Below, one piece after another: positions 20,903 through 32,860 of a DNA stretch of 64,000 nucleotides. The number at the start of each line of letters is the position of its first letter. Positions within the stretch are counted from its first letter, which is position 1. Where the stretch lies: contig JAUMIR010000005.1 in assembly GCA_030847615.1 (NCBI GenBank), forward strand, positions 109,149,116 through 109,213,115, given 5' to 3'. The notes beneath the pieces are model-generated. The model made no database searches and was not told the DNA's origin. It saw nothing but the letters and a program-made list of their open reading frames with translations. Source of the stretch: Gambelia wislizenii (taxonomy: Eukaryota > Chordata > Lepidosauria > Squamata > Crotaphytidae). The position numbers and the translations under genes were made by a program.

Positions 20903-21870
20903 CCAGCTGCCCAGACTTACCTGGTGGCTGTTTTGCAGGGTCTGGAGGGTCCCCTGATGATCACCCTGCATGGCGGGCTTTCATGGGCACCACCATGCTG
21001 GGTCTCTGCCTTCCGGAAGGCTTTGACTGGCCAGGAAGAGGGATCATAAATCAACCAATCAGGGAGATGCTCCCTCTCCATGATTGGCCAATTTGAACTT
21101 GCCACAGCCAATCAGGGGCAGGAATGGCCCTGGCCTTCTGATTGGCTGGGAGGGAAGGCCTGCTTAAGACAGCAGGTTTTTCCTCTGGTCCGGCAGTCGG
21201 GTACTTAGTTCCAACCACAGCGCCAGACCAGCCAGTGGCTATGGAGAGCCGAAGACCCACCCACCCTTTCTTTGTTGTTTGGAGTATTATGCTTTGTTAT
21301 TGTTCTAATGTTTTGATTTCTCATGTCACAACTTTCAGTGGCGTTGGCAGTTGGCATGGGGTTCTGATTCAAACTCAGGGGTTACAGGGGTCTCCTTCAA
21401 CTTCAAGTTCTAAGCCAAATTTAACTTCTAGGCCAAGTTCAAGTTTACTGAGACCCCGGGGAGGGGGTCCAGGATATGCACACCATTTTGAGGCATTTGG
21501 TCCTGGAGCCCCCCTCCCCTTTTCCAGGAAGTGTTGGATCACAGGTTATGGTGGCCCACAGGGGTGGAACAGAGGTGGGTAGGTGAATGGTAAGCCTACA
21601 AGGACTTCTCCCCGATGGGGTGGATGGCTGTTGGCAGGCGAGCCAAAAGAGGATTCATCAACCAGACAAGTGGGTTGGTCGATGACTAGGATTCAAACTC
21701 ATGCCTACGTGCCAACCTAAGCAACTGTCATCAAAGAAAGTTGTGGCCATTTACTGCCTATATATATGTATATATATATATATATATATATAATCTTATG
21801 TTACAATATGTTTCTGAAAATATCACTGTGTCTGTGTCTTAATTGGGGTAAGGGTGAGGGAGGGGGACCA
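20903..21870 (+). repeat. Retroelement-like repeat with CCAAT-rich head, copy 1
   Basis: The head has four CCAAT/ATTGG boxes (AACCAATCAG, GATTGGCCAAT, CCAATCAGG, TGATTGGCTGG) within 21050-21150, which looks like a promoter region. TGTCACAACTTTCAGTGGCG (21325-21344) parallels TGTCGCAATTTCCTAGGCGG at 32434-32453, each followed by GGCATGGG and then GGGTCTCC. The end TGTGTCTGTGTCTTAATTGG (21823-21842) parallels 32828-32847. Probably an internally deleted LTR or tyrosine-recombinase retroelement. (TA)n at 21763-21792. Confidence 0.45.
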
Positions 21871-21896
21871 TTTCACACCTTGACATGCAATTTGGG

Positions 21897-22430
21897 GTTG
21901 TCTAAATGGCAAAAATACTCCTCACAGAATGCGAGGAGAATACAGACTGTCTTCATGGCATCTGACATCATTTCGCCATATTCAGAAGGGGGGTCAAAAG
22001 CATCAAAAACTGTAAAGAAAAAGCCTTCACAGTTTTCCCCAGCATTTTAAGAAAACTCTGCAGGGAATGTGCATTCCTGCTTGTTGAGACAAGTGATTCG
22101 ATTTGAAACACTTTCCCATAGGAGAGGAAGTGCAAGCTGATTGGCTGCATGGGGTCAGGGGGCTGGACTTGCTAACAGGGCAAGTGCCTGCTGACCACAT
22201 GTTGGATTTTTGCCTTAGCGAGTGAGCGCTAAGGCAAAAAAATGGGATGTTGTTTTTGTTGTTGTTTTTATCTTTTTTCTTTTTTTGTGTAATGGTGAAA
22301 TATTGCTTATGTGAACCCTGTAAACAGGTGTGTTTTTTTTAAAAAAAAACAAACAAAGTTGGGCTGTGGAAGATTTGAAAACACAAGTAATTCACTTGTG
22401 GCTGCCATCTTGAATAGAGGTCATGCAAAG
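21897..22430 (+). repeat. Unclassified interspersed repeat, family X copy 2
   Basis: Collinear with 12903-13395 (TTGTCTAAATGGCAAAAATA ... ACACAAGTAATTCACTTG). It has an extra perfect hairpin at 22206-22240: TTTTTGCCTTAGCG pairs with CGCTAAGGCAAAAA across AGTGAG. The hairpin loop region is absent or decayed in copy 1. Confidence 0.6.
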
Positions 22431-22497
22431 TTTATGGGGGCTATAAGACTATTAAGACAAGTTGTAGCTGCTGCAACTTGTCTTTATTGCAGATCAC

Positions 22498-22690
22498 CCC
22501 AAACTGGTCTCAAACTGCTGTGGCTTAATGCTATGGAATCCTGGGATTTGTAGTTTATTGTGGCACCAGAGCCCTCTGACAGAGAAGGCTAAATATCTCA
22601 CAAAACTACAAATCCCAGGATTCCATAGCATTGAGCCATGGCTGTTAAAGTGGTGTCAAACTAGATTGTTTCTGCATTGCAGATGTAGCC
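22498..22690. mobile_element. hAT-like palindromic MITE
   Basis: The arms TATGGAATCCTGGGATTTGT (22532-22551) and ACAAATCCCAGGATTCCATA (22608-22627) are perfect reverse complements. They are flanked by CTGTGGCTTAATGC and GCATTGAGCCATGGCTG and by AAAGTGGTGTCAAACT on the right. It matches a DNA-transposon family widespread in reptiles. No transposase. Confidence 0.7.
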
Positions 22691-22699
22691 TTTGATGTA

Positions 22700-23865
22700 T
22701 CACATTAATATATCACCCAATGTAGCCTTTTGAACTTACATTGTCTGAACCTTTTCCCAAAGTGCCTTATCTGTGATGCAGGTATTTTCATTGTGACAAT
22801 AGTGAGTTATCATGACAACTGTTTTGTATCATGTATTGCCCATTCCTCTGCATATTTACTCAGAAGTAAACCCTACTGGGCTCATGAGGAGCTACATTAG
22901 CAAACATACATAGGATGATAGATCACATAATGGATGGTGGAGAAAATATATTTTCTGCATTGAAAATCTTCTTCCTGTGAAGGGAACAGTGCTTTTTCTG
23001 TGCAAAATACACCACTTACTTTCTTTCTCCAATATACCTTATAAGTCTCACTAATGTGAATTTTTGAGATGCTCTTCTTGCAAAAAAGTCTTGGGTGGTG
23101 GAAAAAATACCCCTTTAATTTTGTGATTCAAATCCAATAAAAAGTCTTTTTCCATCTCTCTTCTTGGAAGATTGTTAGAATTTTCTTTGAAGGTTTTCCT
23201 TAAGTCTATTGCTTGTATTGCTCTCGAGAGATGTTTCACATTCACAGGAATTATTTTTTGCACAGATTACTTCATGTGTTCAAGTTTCCTTAACTGTTCA
23301 AATGTAACCCACAATAGCTCCTGCTTCATTGACAGGTTTTTGAAAAAATAGACACATATATGGGTTGTTGTGGTTTTTTGATTCATCAACTAGAACTACT
23401 CTAAAATACACTAATTTTTTATGCAGGGACAATTTGTTCAAGTTGCAGAAAACTTTAGGGACACAAAAACACTTGTTTTGTTTCAGCAGGGGAAGTGAGA
23501 AATATAGGTGGGATTAAAAAATTATTAACAGCATGTCTCAATGTGTTGAGACAGCCTGTCTCATAAAAAAACCAAGCATTTTTGAAAGAGATCTTCACAA
23601 TCCTACTCCTCAATCATAAATTCATGTCCTCACAGAGACTCTCCTATTAGAATTCTATTTGTTAGTCCTGAATGAAAATAGACCCACTGAATTAATTGTT
23701 GAATGTGAGTATGTATGCAGATCTCATCAATCACTTCATACTCTGACTCCCACCCCAAGACTGGGACTCAAAGCAGCTTACCGGATAAAAACAGCAAATG
23801 TAAAACTACAGTATGAAAAAAAAAATTCAAAAATTAAGATTACAATTGTATTTGATTGTCTGTAA
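22700..23865. other. No gene seen
   Basis: AT-rich. A fragment ACTCAGAAGTAAACCCTACTGG at 22858 belongs to a diffuse squamate repeat also hinted at near 33239-33310 and 33551-33675. Confidence 0.4.
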
Positions 23866-23867
23866 TA

Positions 23868-24066
23868 TAAGCTTTCTCAAGCTTTTTACTCTGGAGGAAC
23901 CCTTGAAATAATTTTCAGGTCTCAGGGAATCTGTGTATAAAAATGATTATATCTATAGCTCAAAAAAAGTTCATTTTAAAAAAAGCCCATACTCTCTCAT
24001 AGAACCCCTAGTGCCCTCTCAAGAAACACTAGGGTTCCAGGGAACCCTGGCGGAGAAATCCTGGTC
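23868..24066. mobile_element. hAT-like MITE (CTTTCTCAA...GGAGAAA ends)
   Basis: CTTTCTCAAGCTTTTTACTC with GGAGGAACCC on the left mirrors AGGGTTCCAGGGAACCCTGG with CGGAGAAATCC on the right. Internal CTCTCATAGAACCCCTAG. The arms are degenerate. Confidence 0.55.
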
Positions 24067-24256
24067 TATATAATGAAAATTGTTTAAAATGTTAAAAGCA
24101 TGGAATAAAACACAAAAACATGAATCACTTTTACGAGTAAAACAATAGAAAGGTATTCACCTGCCAACAAGAGGACAGCAAGGAAAAACTAGCCTAGCCT
24201 CTACAGAAATAGAGTTCCACTCAAAACCTAACTACACAGGTTCAAGGTTGACTCCA

Positions 24257-24816
24257 AGGACTTTATCAGACCAGGCAAATATGGGATCATAATGATGCCT
24301 AATTAACACCAAAGTACACACATATCAAATGACATCATCCTTTTGCAATATTGTACTGTTCAAATGCCATTCCTTTTTATTGAGAGGCCAAGCCATCACT
24401 AAATCTCCCGTGGTGCTTTTTTGCTGGCATTGCTGTCATTTGAAACCTCGCAGCATTGTGCTCATGTGAATATAGCATCAATGACAGAACACTTCCGGGT
24501 GAGATTGCGACAGCCAGGTAGAGGACACTCTTTTTATGAATCTCCCTGGTTCATTTGTAAATTGTGCTTCTGTGCTTGTGTGAATATTTTATGTTTTAAT
24601 TTTGCTTTGTTTTAAAAATTTGCCACTCTCATGTTTTCTCACGAGAATCGGTAAGCAATCAGACCAGGAAGTAAATGGAGCTCTGTTCCTGCTCCATTTA
24701 TGCTGGGGCTGCCTCTTTAAGTTAGATCTGAAAAAGAGGATTCTTTTGCTGGCATAAAAACAGTTCAAAATACGCCAGCAAAAGAATACTTCTGGAGGGT
24801 GGTCTGATAAAGTCCC
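24257..24816. mobile_element. Non-autonomous DNA transposon (TIR GGGACTTTATCAGACCA), copy 2
   Basis: The left end AGGACTTTATCAGACCA and right end TGGTCTGATAAAGTCCC are inverted repeats with one difference. The body shares ACAGAACACTTCCGGGTGAG, TTTTTATGAATCTCCC, TTGTGCTTCTGTGCTTG and TTCTCACGAGAA with 40900-41200. CTTTTGCTGGCATAAAAAC also recurs in copy 1 (CTTTTGCTAGCATAAAAAT). The 64-codon frame inside is not considered a gene. Confidence 0.7.
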
Positions 24817-25024
24817 AAGAGTATATCCAAATAGTGGACTTGTGTTAGAGGAAGTGTAATATCTTTATTTTGTGCAACCCCATCAAGCACAGGTTGATCT
24901 CACTGGTTCAATGATCAACATTAGTTGAGAGTAAGAACAAGATTCAAGCCAACATTATTCCACTGATTCCATCTCACTGCCTTACTCCATCTAGTGCTTT
25001 AGGCTTCAATATTCTGAAAATACA

Positions 25025-25215
25025 ATAATGCTTGGTGAGGTAGAAGGAAGTAGGAAAAAAGGAAGATTGCATTCCAGATGGATAGACTCAGTCAAGTAAG
25101 CTACAGCCCTGAGTCTGCAATGCCTGAGCAGGGCTGTTGATAAGGTGACTTGGAGGTCTCTCATTGATGGGGTTGTTATAACTTGACATCAGCTGGATGG
25201 CAGTTAAAAACAACA
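25025..25215 (+). mobile_element. BovB (RTE) LINE 3' fragment
   Basis: ATTCCAGATGGATAGACTC, GCCTGAGCAGGGCTGTTGAT and GGGGTTGTTATAACTTGACA follow the BovB 3' end (AGATGG.TGGACTC ... CTGAGCAGGGC ... GGGTCGCCATAAGTCG). 5' truncated. Confidence 0.65.
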
Positions 25216-28200
25216 AATTTTGATTAACATTTGTTCATAACCCTACAATATATTGCCCACTAACTGATCCCACACACCATATTTTGACTGCTGTCTCCTG
25301 TAGCTGAAAGATAACCATGGACCATTCCCCATGACCCTGTGTACCAGAAGCCAATAGCCTTGCCTACTGAATTGCCTCACTGATAAATGTTGCCTGTAAC
25401 TCAGTTCCAAAGGCTATTGTTCTTATCCTTTCTCCTATCTTGAGCAAAAGCAAAGAGATGCATGGAAGGAAGGAAAGGCATTATTCTCATACATTTAATT
25501 ATTGTTGTTGGCTAGAAAGAAACATCTTAGTCTTGTTTTCATATTGTCTCCCAAAATAACCTTCTTAAATATCAAATTAGTAGCCTAATTTGATTTTGCA
25601 ATTGCTGTTAATATTTAGAGCACATCTTAATTTGCTGTTAAAGATACACAGCTATACTTTCCCACATCCACCCAGAAGGAACAGCTCAATGGCACTTGAG
25701 AGAAAACTATATGTTATGAATAATCGTCAGAGCTGATTACTTATATTCTGATGAATGACAAGCATATTTTTTTCTTGATTCCTAGAATATATTTGAATGT
25801 TTTCATTTGGTATCTTTGAATTTGCAATGTGATAACATTCTGTGCAGTGTGCTTCAAATGTTATACATTTCATATGTATGCTAGTAGATTATAATCAACA
25901 TAGGTTTGTCTGGCCTTCTGGGAATTATTTGAGTTGTGTTTTTTGTTTGCTATAATGTAGCGGTTTAATGACATCTGTTTCAGTGTGCTTCTGATATTAT
26001 GCAGTTAGATGAATACCAATGGTTGACAGATTTAGTCTACTTCTACTTTTTTTTTTTTAGGTATGGTGGGATTTATTTTAGCAGAGGGCTTTATTTTGTC
26101 TGCTTGTTTGTTAGCAAATAATTATTAAAAGAACTGTTGACACAAAGCTACTATAACAAGAAGAGATGGGTGAGATTTGCATCAATGCCTGCAATTACTG
26201 AACTGTAAAATATTCTAGGAGAAGGAAAATCAACTTTGAATTCTGCATTTCAATAATCTTGTAGGGTCTACAAACAGCACTGTCTGGCTTAGGGATATAA
26301 TTCTTCACTAATATAATTCTTCACTTCTCCATGGGCCAGAATACTCTGGCTCCCCACCAGCATATTCTGCCCACAAATCTGACCTATTCCTCCCCCCCCC
26401 CAAATCGGCATGAAATGGGGTGGGGTCCAGATGAGCTTGCTGCCCCATCCCTGCAGCTATCCCCACTGCCCTGTGCATTGCACTCTCTGGTGTCCAGAAG
26501 CAGGCCCACCGCACAGGAGAGAGAGCCTAGTCCCAGTCATCCAAACCACAGTCTATTTAGTGGCCCTAGATGCTATTGCATCACTTCAGAAATGTAGCTC
26601 TTGTATGCAGAAAGAACCCCTCCCATTTCTGTGAAAGGTTAAAATTCTGACAGTGCTCAAGCTCATGAGGAAAGAGAAGACTCTGGTCTGGTGGCAGCTC
26701 ATGTGAATGCTTGTAACTCACTTAGACAGTGACTGGTGGCTTCCATGTCAGTGGAGGGGCAAATTTGCTCTAGGTTTACTCTGAATTTGAAGAACCTATC
26801 CAGGATGATGAACTATCCCCAAAATGGTTTCAGCACCTTGGATAACCCCTTTAAAGTTAAGATAAAAACCCAGAATAGGTTCTCTGCTCCATTGACCTAG
26901 AAGCCACCAGGTGCCACTGCATATAGGCTTAAATAAATAATTACCAATGTTAAGCAGGTTCATGTCTGAGTCTTCTCTATGAACGATATCCTGAACAACT
27001 CAGTTGTTGCATGAGATCTTCTTGGTCCTAACAAACAGCAAAAGCATCTTGTGTGGCTTGGGTTCTAAGCTCCATTGAAAGTTCTTATAACTCATCTTCT
27101 GCCACTGATGACATCTGATCATGGTTCATCATTCCTTGAATCAGTAGATAATGATGAATGAAACTGAACAATTTCAAGAACCCTTGGCAAAGTAGCCAGA
27201 ATATGTGACTCTGTTCTCCTCAAGAATGACTTGTACCTGGCAATGCTGGAAATTTGCTAAAAATGTCTTTGGCATACTTTCATACAGTTCAGCCTCTGTG
27301 AATATATTCATCCTTTTAAAATGTACTGCATATCAAGGACCTTGGCTCATGTTAAAGAGTAATGCACAACAAAGCAATGAGACAGTGCATGGAGACAGCA
27401 TTACCAGATATGGCATCCTTTGTGACCCTACTCTAGATAACTGTGCTGACTGAAGCATTTGCAAATATATGGTAATTTTAAAGAATAAACAACCAGTTAG
27501 GGAGGAAGAATATCTATCATGACAAACCTGAAACGCACCCAAATATGAACATGAAGTTTTATTGAACTCCAGCAAGACACATTCCCAACTCTGAGAACTC
27601 TAAAATCAAATTCTCTCTCTCTCTCTCTCTCATTCCTTCTCACACACCACACAAAGAGAATGAAGAACGACCAGACCAGCTCACTTACATTGCACTTTCC
27701 TCCTGCAAGCAAATTGTCTGTTCAGAAAATACCCACAGATGTTATAGAGACATTAAAGTTCTTTTGCTAAAGAACAAGTGTCACCTCCTAGACACATTCA
27801 GAGTAATCAGGATAGAGCTGACTCTCAACACCATGACAATAAAATGCTCTCCCCCCACACAATTCAATTGAAATATCTTAATAGCAACTTTAACAGCAGT
27901 AGGTGGACATATCCCATGATACCCGTCTGTTTCATTTGCATCCTGACCTATTTATATAAATGGTTCACAGTGGAAAGTGAGAAAATAAATTAAAAAAAAT
28001 TAATCAAACAGTCCATTACATTCAAATGCATACTACCACAGTGTGCTGCAATTTCTTATTTGTGGAAAATCAATTCCCCTTTTTCGCTAAAAAGATTCAC
28101 TAAATGGCATTATGGTTCAGCAGCCACCACCTTCATTAATTTTCATTTGATATTAGAAGCAAACAAACTGGCAAAGGTTCAATTCACTTCAGAGGTTTGG

Positions 28201-30370
28201 TTTTAAAAAAATTCTGACTATGCCATCTATCCATTCCATTCGTTTATGTAAGTCTTATTCAGTCTATTAAAGATCTAATCACAGAAGTCCCCACAAAAGA
28301 GAACTCTTATATTAAGGTACAGCTGTGCAGTTGCTACATTAACTTACCCTGCTGGCTTTTTTAAACAAACAAACAAAACAACTTAAAAAGTAGATTGGGC
28401 CTTGGAGACTATGGAGCTATATGGCACATGAGAAAATTGCTCTTCCTACTTGTGTTTGATATATTTCAGTGCCAAATAAAAGGAATGTAGACCACACCAT
28501 CCATCTCACTTATTTGGTCTCATATGCATATTTCAGATAATCATCATGGGAAAAGACCAGAGACTCAACTACACTCTAATGGCTTGTACCCCAAAATGAG
28601 CACTCTCCAGACCATTTGAAGGAGTGCTTCTTCCCCCTGTAGATTCAATTTCTGAAGAGGAAATGGCCTGTGTGCCATCTTCATTTGTAGATAATGAATA
28701 ATGGCCTGGACAATAGATTTGGCCCTCTACTCTGACAATCCCTTACCATCAGCCTTCTTGGTCAGTATTGATGGACATTGTAAGTCTAAAAATCTGTAAT
28801 GCCAAAAGTTTGTTACTCCTGGCATGGACAATGACAATAACCTACACAGTCCTTTCAAGAGGGGGAGGGAGACCCTAGTCTCCTATCTCACCCACACATA
28901 CATAATACCTCAAAGGTGTTTATCCACCACCACCACCAAAAAAGGCACTGCTACTTTCTGTTTCATTTTTTTAAAAGAAACACCATATCCTGTAAGTGAT
29001 TAGAAAACTTTGGCACTGAACTACAGAAACTATTGGTATATGTAGCAGATGGAACCAAAACTGTAGGGCTTCACTAAGTGGAGGTTGGTGATTCCAATAT
29101 CAGTTGGGTGGTCAATCCACACTGAATTTTATTCCAGATTTTAATGGAGCTATTCAAAGTGCTGAACTTACTTGAGAGATAAAGCTCAGCACCTTGTATA
29201 GTTCCTTTATAGTTTGGGCAGGTTGACCACCTCACTGACAGAAGAGTGGTTCCTCTCCTGGATGAGCCAAAAGTCAATGCTTTACCCCCTGATCCCATAG
29301 ATGAATCTAATCTGCCCTTCAACCTGGCCAAGAAGGTTTACCTTCAGACTCTGCACAGATGAAAGTTTTTTTTTAAAAAAAATAAAGGTTGACATTTGAC
29401 AACTGGTGTGTATAGCACTCCTTTCCTAGGGAGGTCTATCCCTGCTACTCCTCACACAAGTTTCTGAAGACTTATGAAATACAACTTACCAACAGAACCA
29501 GAAATATATATTTTAAATATGCGATATATCTGGAAGTTAGGAGAAAATGTTGAATTTTTTTACTATAGATGGTCTCAGCAGCAAGAAACATTTATCCTCA
29601 CAAATGGAAAAGTAATTAAATCCCAACTCTCGAAGAACGGTTAACAAAACTTTATGCCAAGGCACAAGTGGAAAACCTGACAACCCTGATTAAAGATAAA
29701 TCTCTATCGAGACAAAGAGATTATTGGAAATACATGATGGTATATTGGGGGGAAAGATCTGGAAATATTACAGACTAAACATGAATTCGGTATTACTGCA
29801 ATAGCATAATAGATGTTGAAGTACTTAAATATTTGTTTTTACTTAATATCTTCATTATTTCATCTTACTTTTCTAATTAGCACAGTCTTTAACGAATATT
29901 AGATACTGATTACTTTTAATCTTGGTAACATTTATAAATAGATTATACTCCAGTAAAACTCTAGGGAAGAATGCAAAATGTATAAAACTATATTAAATGC
30001 TTCTTTTTTCTTTCTTTCTCTTTTTCTTTTTCTCTTCCCTTTTGATATTTTATTTCTCTTTTTAAACAAAGAAACAAAATATAATTACATAAAAAATGTT
30101 ATTTGCAATTTTCTTGATAGCGTTATATCTCTTAGCATGGATGCATATCTGGTTAAAATTTCTCTAGGTGCCAGTTACACTATAGTTTTTATCACAGGGA
30201 GAAACAGGATTTCCTGATGCTGAGTTCGTCCCTTGTTGTTTAAACAATTTGTTCCTGGATGAGCAATATCCCGGGATAGCTCTTTACACAACGTTTTCCG
30301 TGACAAAAGCAAGCCCCCGAGACATAGTATCCCATGGTTTTTGTTGTTGTTTACACAAGAAAAGGTTCCA
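25216..30370. other. No gene seen; several simple repeats
   Basis: Holds (CT)n at 27613-27632, (CCA)n at 28928-28939, a poly(T)/poly(A) junction at 29366-29383 and a TTTCTTTC-rich stretch at 29998-30035. Open frames at 26308-26597 and 29074-29331 show no recognised domain. Confidence 0.45.
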
Positions 30371-30374
30371 GGAT

Positions 30375-30393
30375 ATATATATATATATATATT
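30375..30393. repeat. (TA)n microsatellite
   Basis: Nine to ten AT dinucleotides. Confidence 0.8.
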
Positions 30394-30439
30394 AGTTGTC
30401 AGTCAAGGATGCGATTACTTGTTTTTTCACAATCTCGGT

Positions 30440-31200
30440 GACGTACTTCCTTTACAGTTTCCCACCACAAGTGATGCTATTGGCTGCCACAAATGTTTGT
30501 TCAAGCTTCTGCATTGATCAGAGAAGGAGGGCGAAGGCAACCCCCTCTGCACAATTTCATTTTTTTAAAAAAAACCTGATGGGCTTGCCACAAAAATGTT
30601 AAAATCCATTTAAAAGGAGAATGCCAGCACAGACAGACAAGACATTTTAAAACACAAGCCTCAGTTGGTGCAGGGGACAGTGAGAGAAGTCAAAAGCAGA
30701 GCTGACTGGAGCCCCATCCACCCTTTAAAAATTAAACCCTCCATACAGGGGATGATCGTGAGCCCAGAGGCTTGCAGTGTGACTGTCCCTTTAAAAATTA
30801 AACCCTCCATGCAGCGGAGGGACAGGTTAGAGCTGAGGGGTTTGCAGTGTAAAAATCCATTGAACAGGATGACTTATGGCGTGCACACACACACACACAC
30901 ACACAAATCTTACTGCTGCCTTGAGGGAAGCCTTTGCTTTCAGCCGGTGAGGCTGAATATATTGAACGGGTGATTGAGCCCTCCTTCTCTGAACTCCGTG
31001 CCGGCCCCTGCCCACCTTAATTTCCAGCCATCACGTACTCCCGAGATCTTTTATCCCGATCTGTTCACATATCTGATTTTTTGCAACCTCCCAAGACTTT
31101 TTTAAAAACACGGGACAAACCGCAGCAAGGAAAGCCCTGCTGGTTGAGGGATAATGGTGTCCCCCCTTCCAAAAAGCTTGAGATGGTCACATAAGATGTG
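30440..31200. repeat. Unclassified GC-richer block with 66-bp tandem duplication
   Basis: CCCTTTAAAAATTAAACCC at 30721 and 30787 begins two adjacent 66-bp units, both closing with a TTGCAGTGT. An outer pair, CCCCGAGACATAGTATCCC (30316) and TCCCGAGATCTTTTATCCC (31040), are imperfect direct repeats. (AC)n lies at 30887-30905. No transposase seen. Confidence 0.4.
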
Positions 31201-31244
31201 TGAACTACCAGAGATCGACATGAATTCATCTCACTACATTTTCA

Positions 31245-31387
31245 TTGTGTAACTCCCACTGCCATTCCCTTTTCCTTATGTATCATGTCTTATTTAGCTT
31301 GTAAGGCTGAGGGCAGGAAACTGTAAATTAACCATTTGTAAGCCACTCTGATAGCCTTTGTGACCAAAGAGTGGGGTATAAATACAA

Positions 31388-31418
<31 letters not shown>

Positions 31419-31425
31419 ACAGTGC
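31245..31425 (+). mobile_element. LINE/SINE 3'-tail fragment with (AAAT)n
   Basis: GTAAGGCTGAGGGCAGGAAA, TTGTAAGCCACTCTGATAGC and GAGTGGGGTATAAATAC end in a (AAAT)n tract (31385-31420). A reverse-oriented relative lies at 61238-61310. This is the common 3' end of squamate L2-like LINEs and their SINE partners. Confidence 0.6.
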
Positions 31426-31745
31426 CCTAGTGTAATGTTATATACTCATCTTAACAGTAAGATTGTAAAATTTAGTTGAGAAGTAGATGATCTGTAAAAA
31501 TCTTTTTTAATTTTATCCAGGAAGATAAATGATAGGTCTTAAAGCATCCAATATCAGAAAGGAAGGAAGTATATTTTGTTTCATTCATGTGTGTGTGTTT
31601 ATTTATTATTGTTTATTACTCCTTTTTTATGCTAAGTTTTTTCTTTTGTTATTGTAAAGTGTCATTTTATATGTGTGTGTGTACATATGTATAGATATTC
31701 TTTTTATGTTTATGAATAAAAATTAGAGAGAGAAAGAGAGAGGGG

Positions 31746-32028
31746 GGGCTTTTTCAGATGGGCTAAAAAACCCCGCGGAGGTTGGGAGGAGGATGGCGCT
31801 GTCCCACTTCCAGTGATCAATTTTGTATGAAGCTGTCCTCCTCCCATCCTTCATTCATGCTTCCTCCGTGCTGGAGGGACAAGAAAAGTGGTGCCTTTCC
31901 TGTCCCTCCAGCATGGAGGAAGGACGGGAGGAGGATGGCATTGTAGAAAATCAATCGATGGAAGCAGGACAGTGCCATCCTCTTCCTGACCTCTGCAGGG
32001 GTTTTTTTTAGCCTGTATGAAAAAGTCC
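31746..32028. mobile_element. Harbinger-like palindromic MITE in a (GA)n tract
   Basis: The left end GGGCTTTTTCAGATGGGC and the reverse complement of the right end GGACTTTTTCATACAGGC match. The arms continue through AAAAAACCCCGCGGAGG/CTCTGCAGGGGTTTTTTTT and GGATGGCGCTGTCC/GGACAGTGCCATCC. An inner palindrome is centred on TGCTGGAGGGACA/TGTCCCTCCAGCA. It lies between two GAGAGA tracts, so it split one microsatellite. CpG-rich, suggesting a fairly young copy. Confidence 0.7.
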
Positions 32029-32059
32029 AGAGAGAGAGAGAGAGAAAAAAAAATCTTCC

Positions 32060-32860
32060 TATGCAGAAGGGGGCTTACCGGCTGGACGGTTGGGCCTCTT
32101 TGTGGCCTGGCTGGCACCCCTGCAGTCTCTGCCTCCCCCAACGGCTGTCTCATGGCTGCATGGCCAGCAAGAGGAACACCATGATCGGGCCGTCTATTTC
32201 CCAGCGACCTCTGTGGCCAGACCAACTGTGGCGTGCTCACCTTGACCCGATTGGCCAGTTGTCTTAGGGTAGGGGGGACATCTGGCTGTGTTTCCAGAGC
32301 AGCCAGATGATACACGAGCCTGTGATGGAGGCATTATAAAAGCCGGCTCCCCCATCACAGGCTTCACAGTGGCTCAACAGGAGCCAAACACCTGCCCACC
32401 CTCCCTGTTATGTATGGTTTATATTATTTTATTTTGTCGCAATTTCCTAGGCGGATGGCATGGGCCCTGATCCGGGTAAGCGGGGAATGGGGGGGTCTCC
32501 ATCAGGTTCAACTTCAACTTCACAGAGACCCTTCCCCCCTTCCTGCTCATTGTTAACAACTTGTTTTCAGGGGAGGAGAGAGATATGAGTGGGACAGCTT
32601 GGCCAGGAGCTCTCTGCTCCAAGACGGGTCTGTAACAGCTGACAGTGAGTCATTGACCAAGATGGGGTTGGGCAATGAAGAAATCTGGACCCATGCAATG
32701 GTGCCAACCATTTGCAGCCACTAGCAAGTTGCAGTCCTTTATTACCAATTTTTATCTTCATACTAACCTGTACCTAATCTTTTATGGTTATCTTGTACTC
32801 AATACATTTCTAATGAAACTTGTAGTTGTCTGTGTATTCATTGGGGTAGGGGAGCGAGGA
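32060..32860 (+). repeat. Retroelement-like repeat with TATA box, copy 2
   Basis: ATTATAAAAGCCGGCTCCC at 32333-32351 is a strong TATA-like box inside a GC-rich region. TGTCGCAATTTCCTAGGCGG and TGTCTGTGTATTCATTGGGG match the same landmarks in 20903-21870. It seems to be the two ends of a retroelement with the coding middle lost. The link to Ngaro/DIRS-type elements is a guess. Confidence 0.45.
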
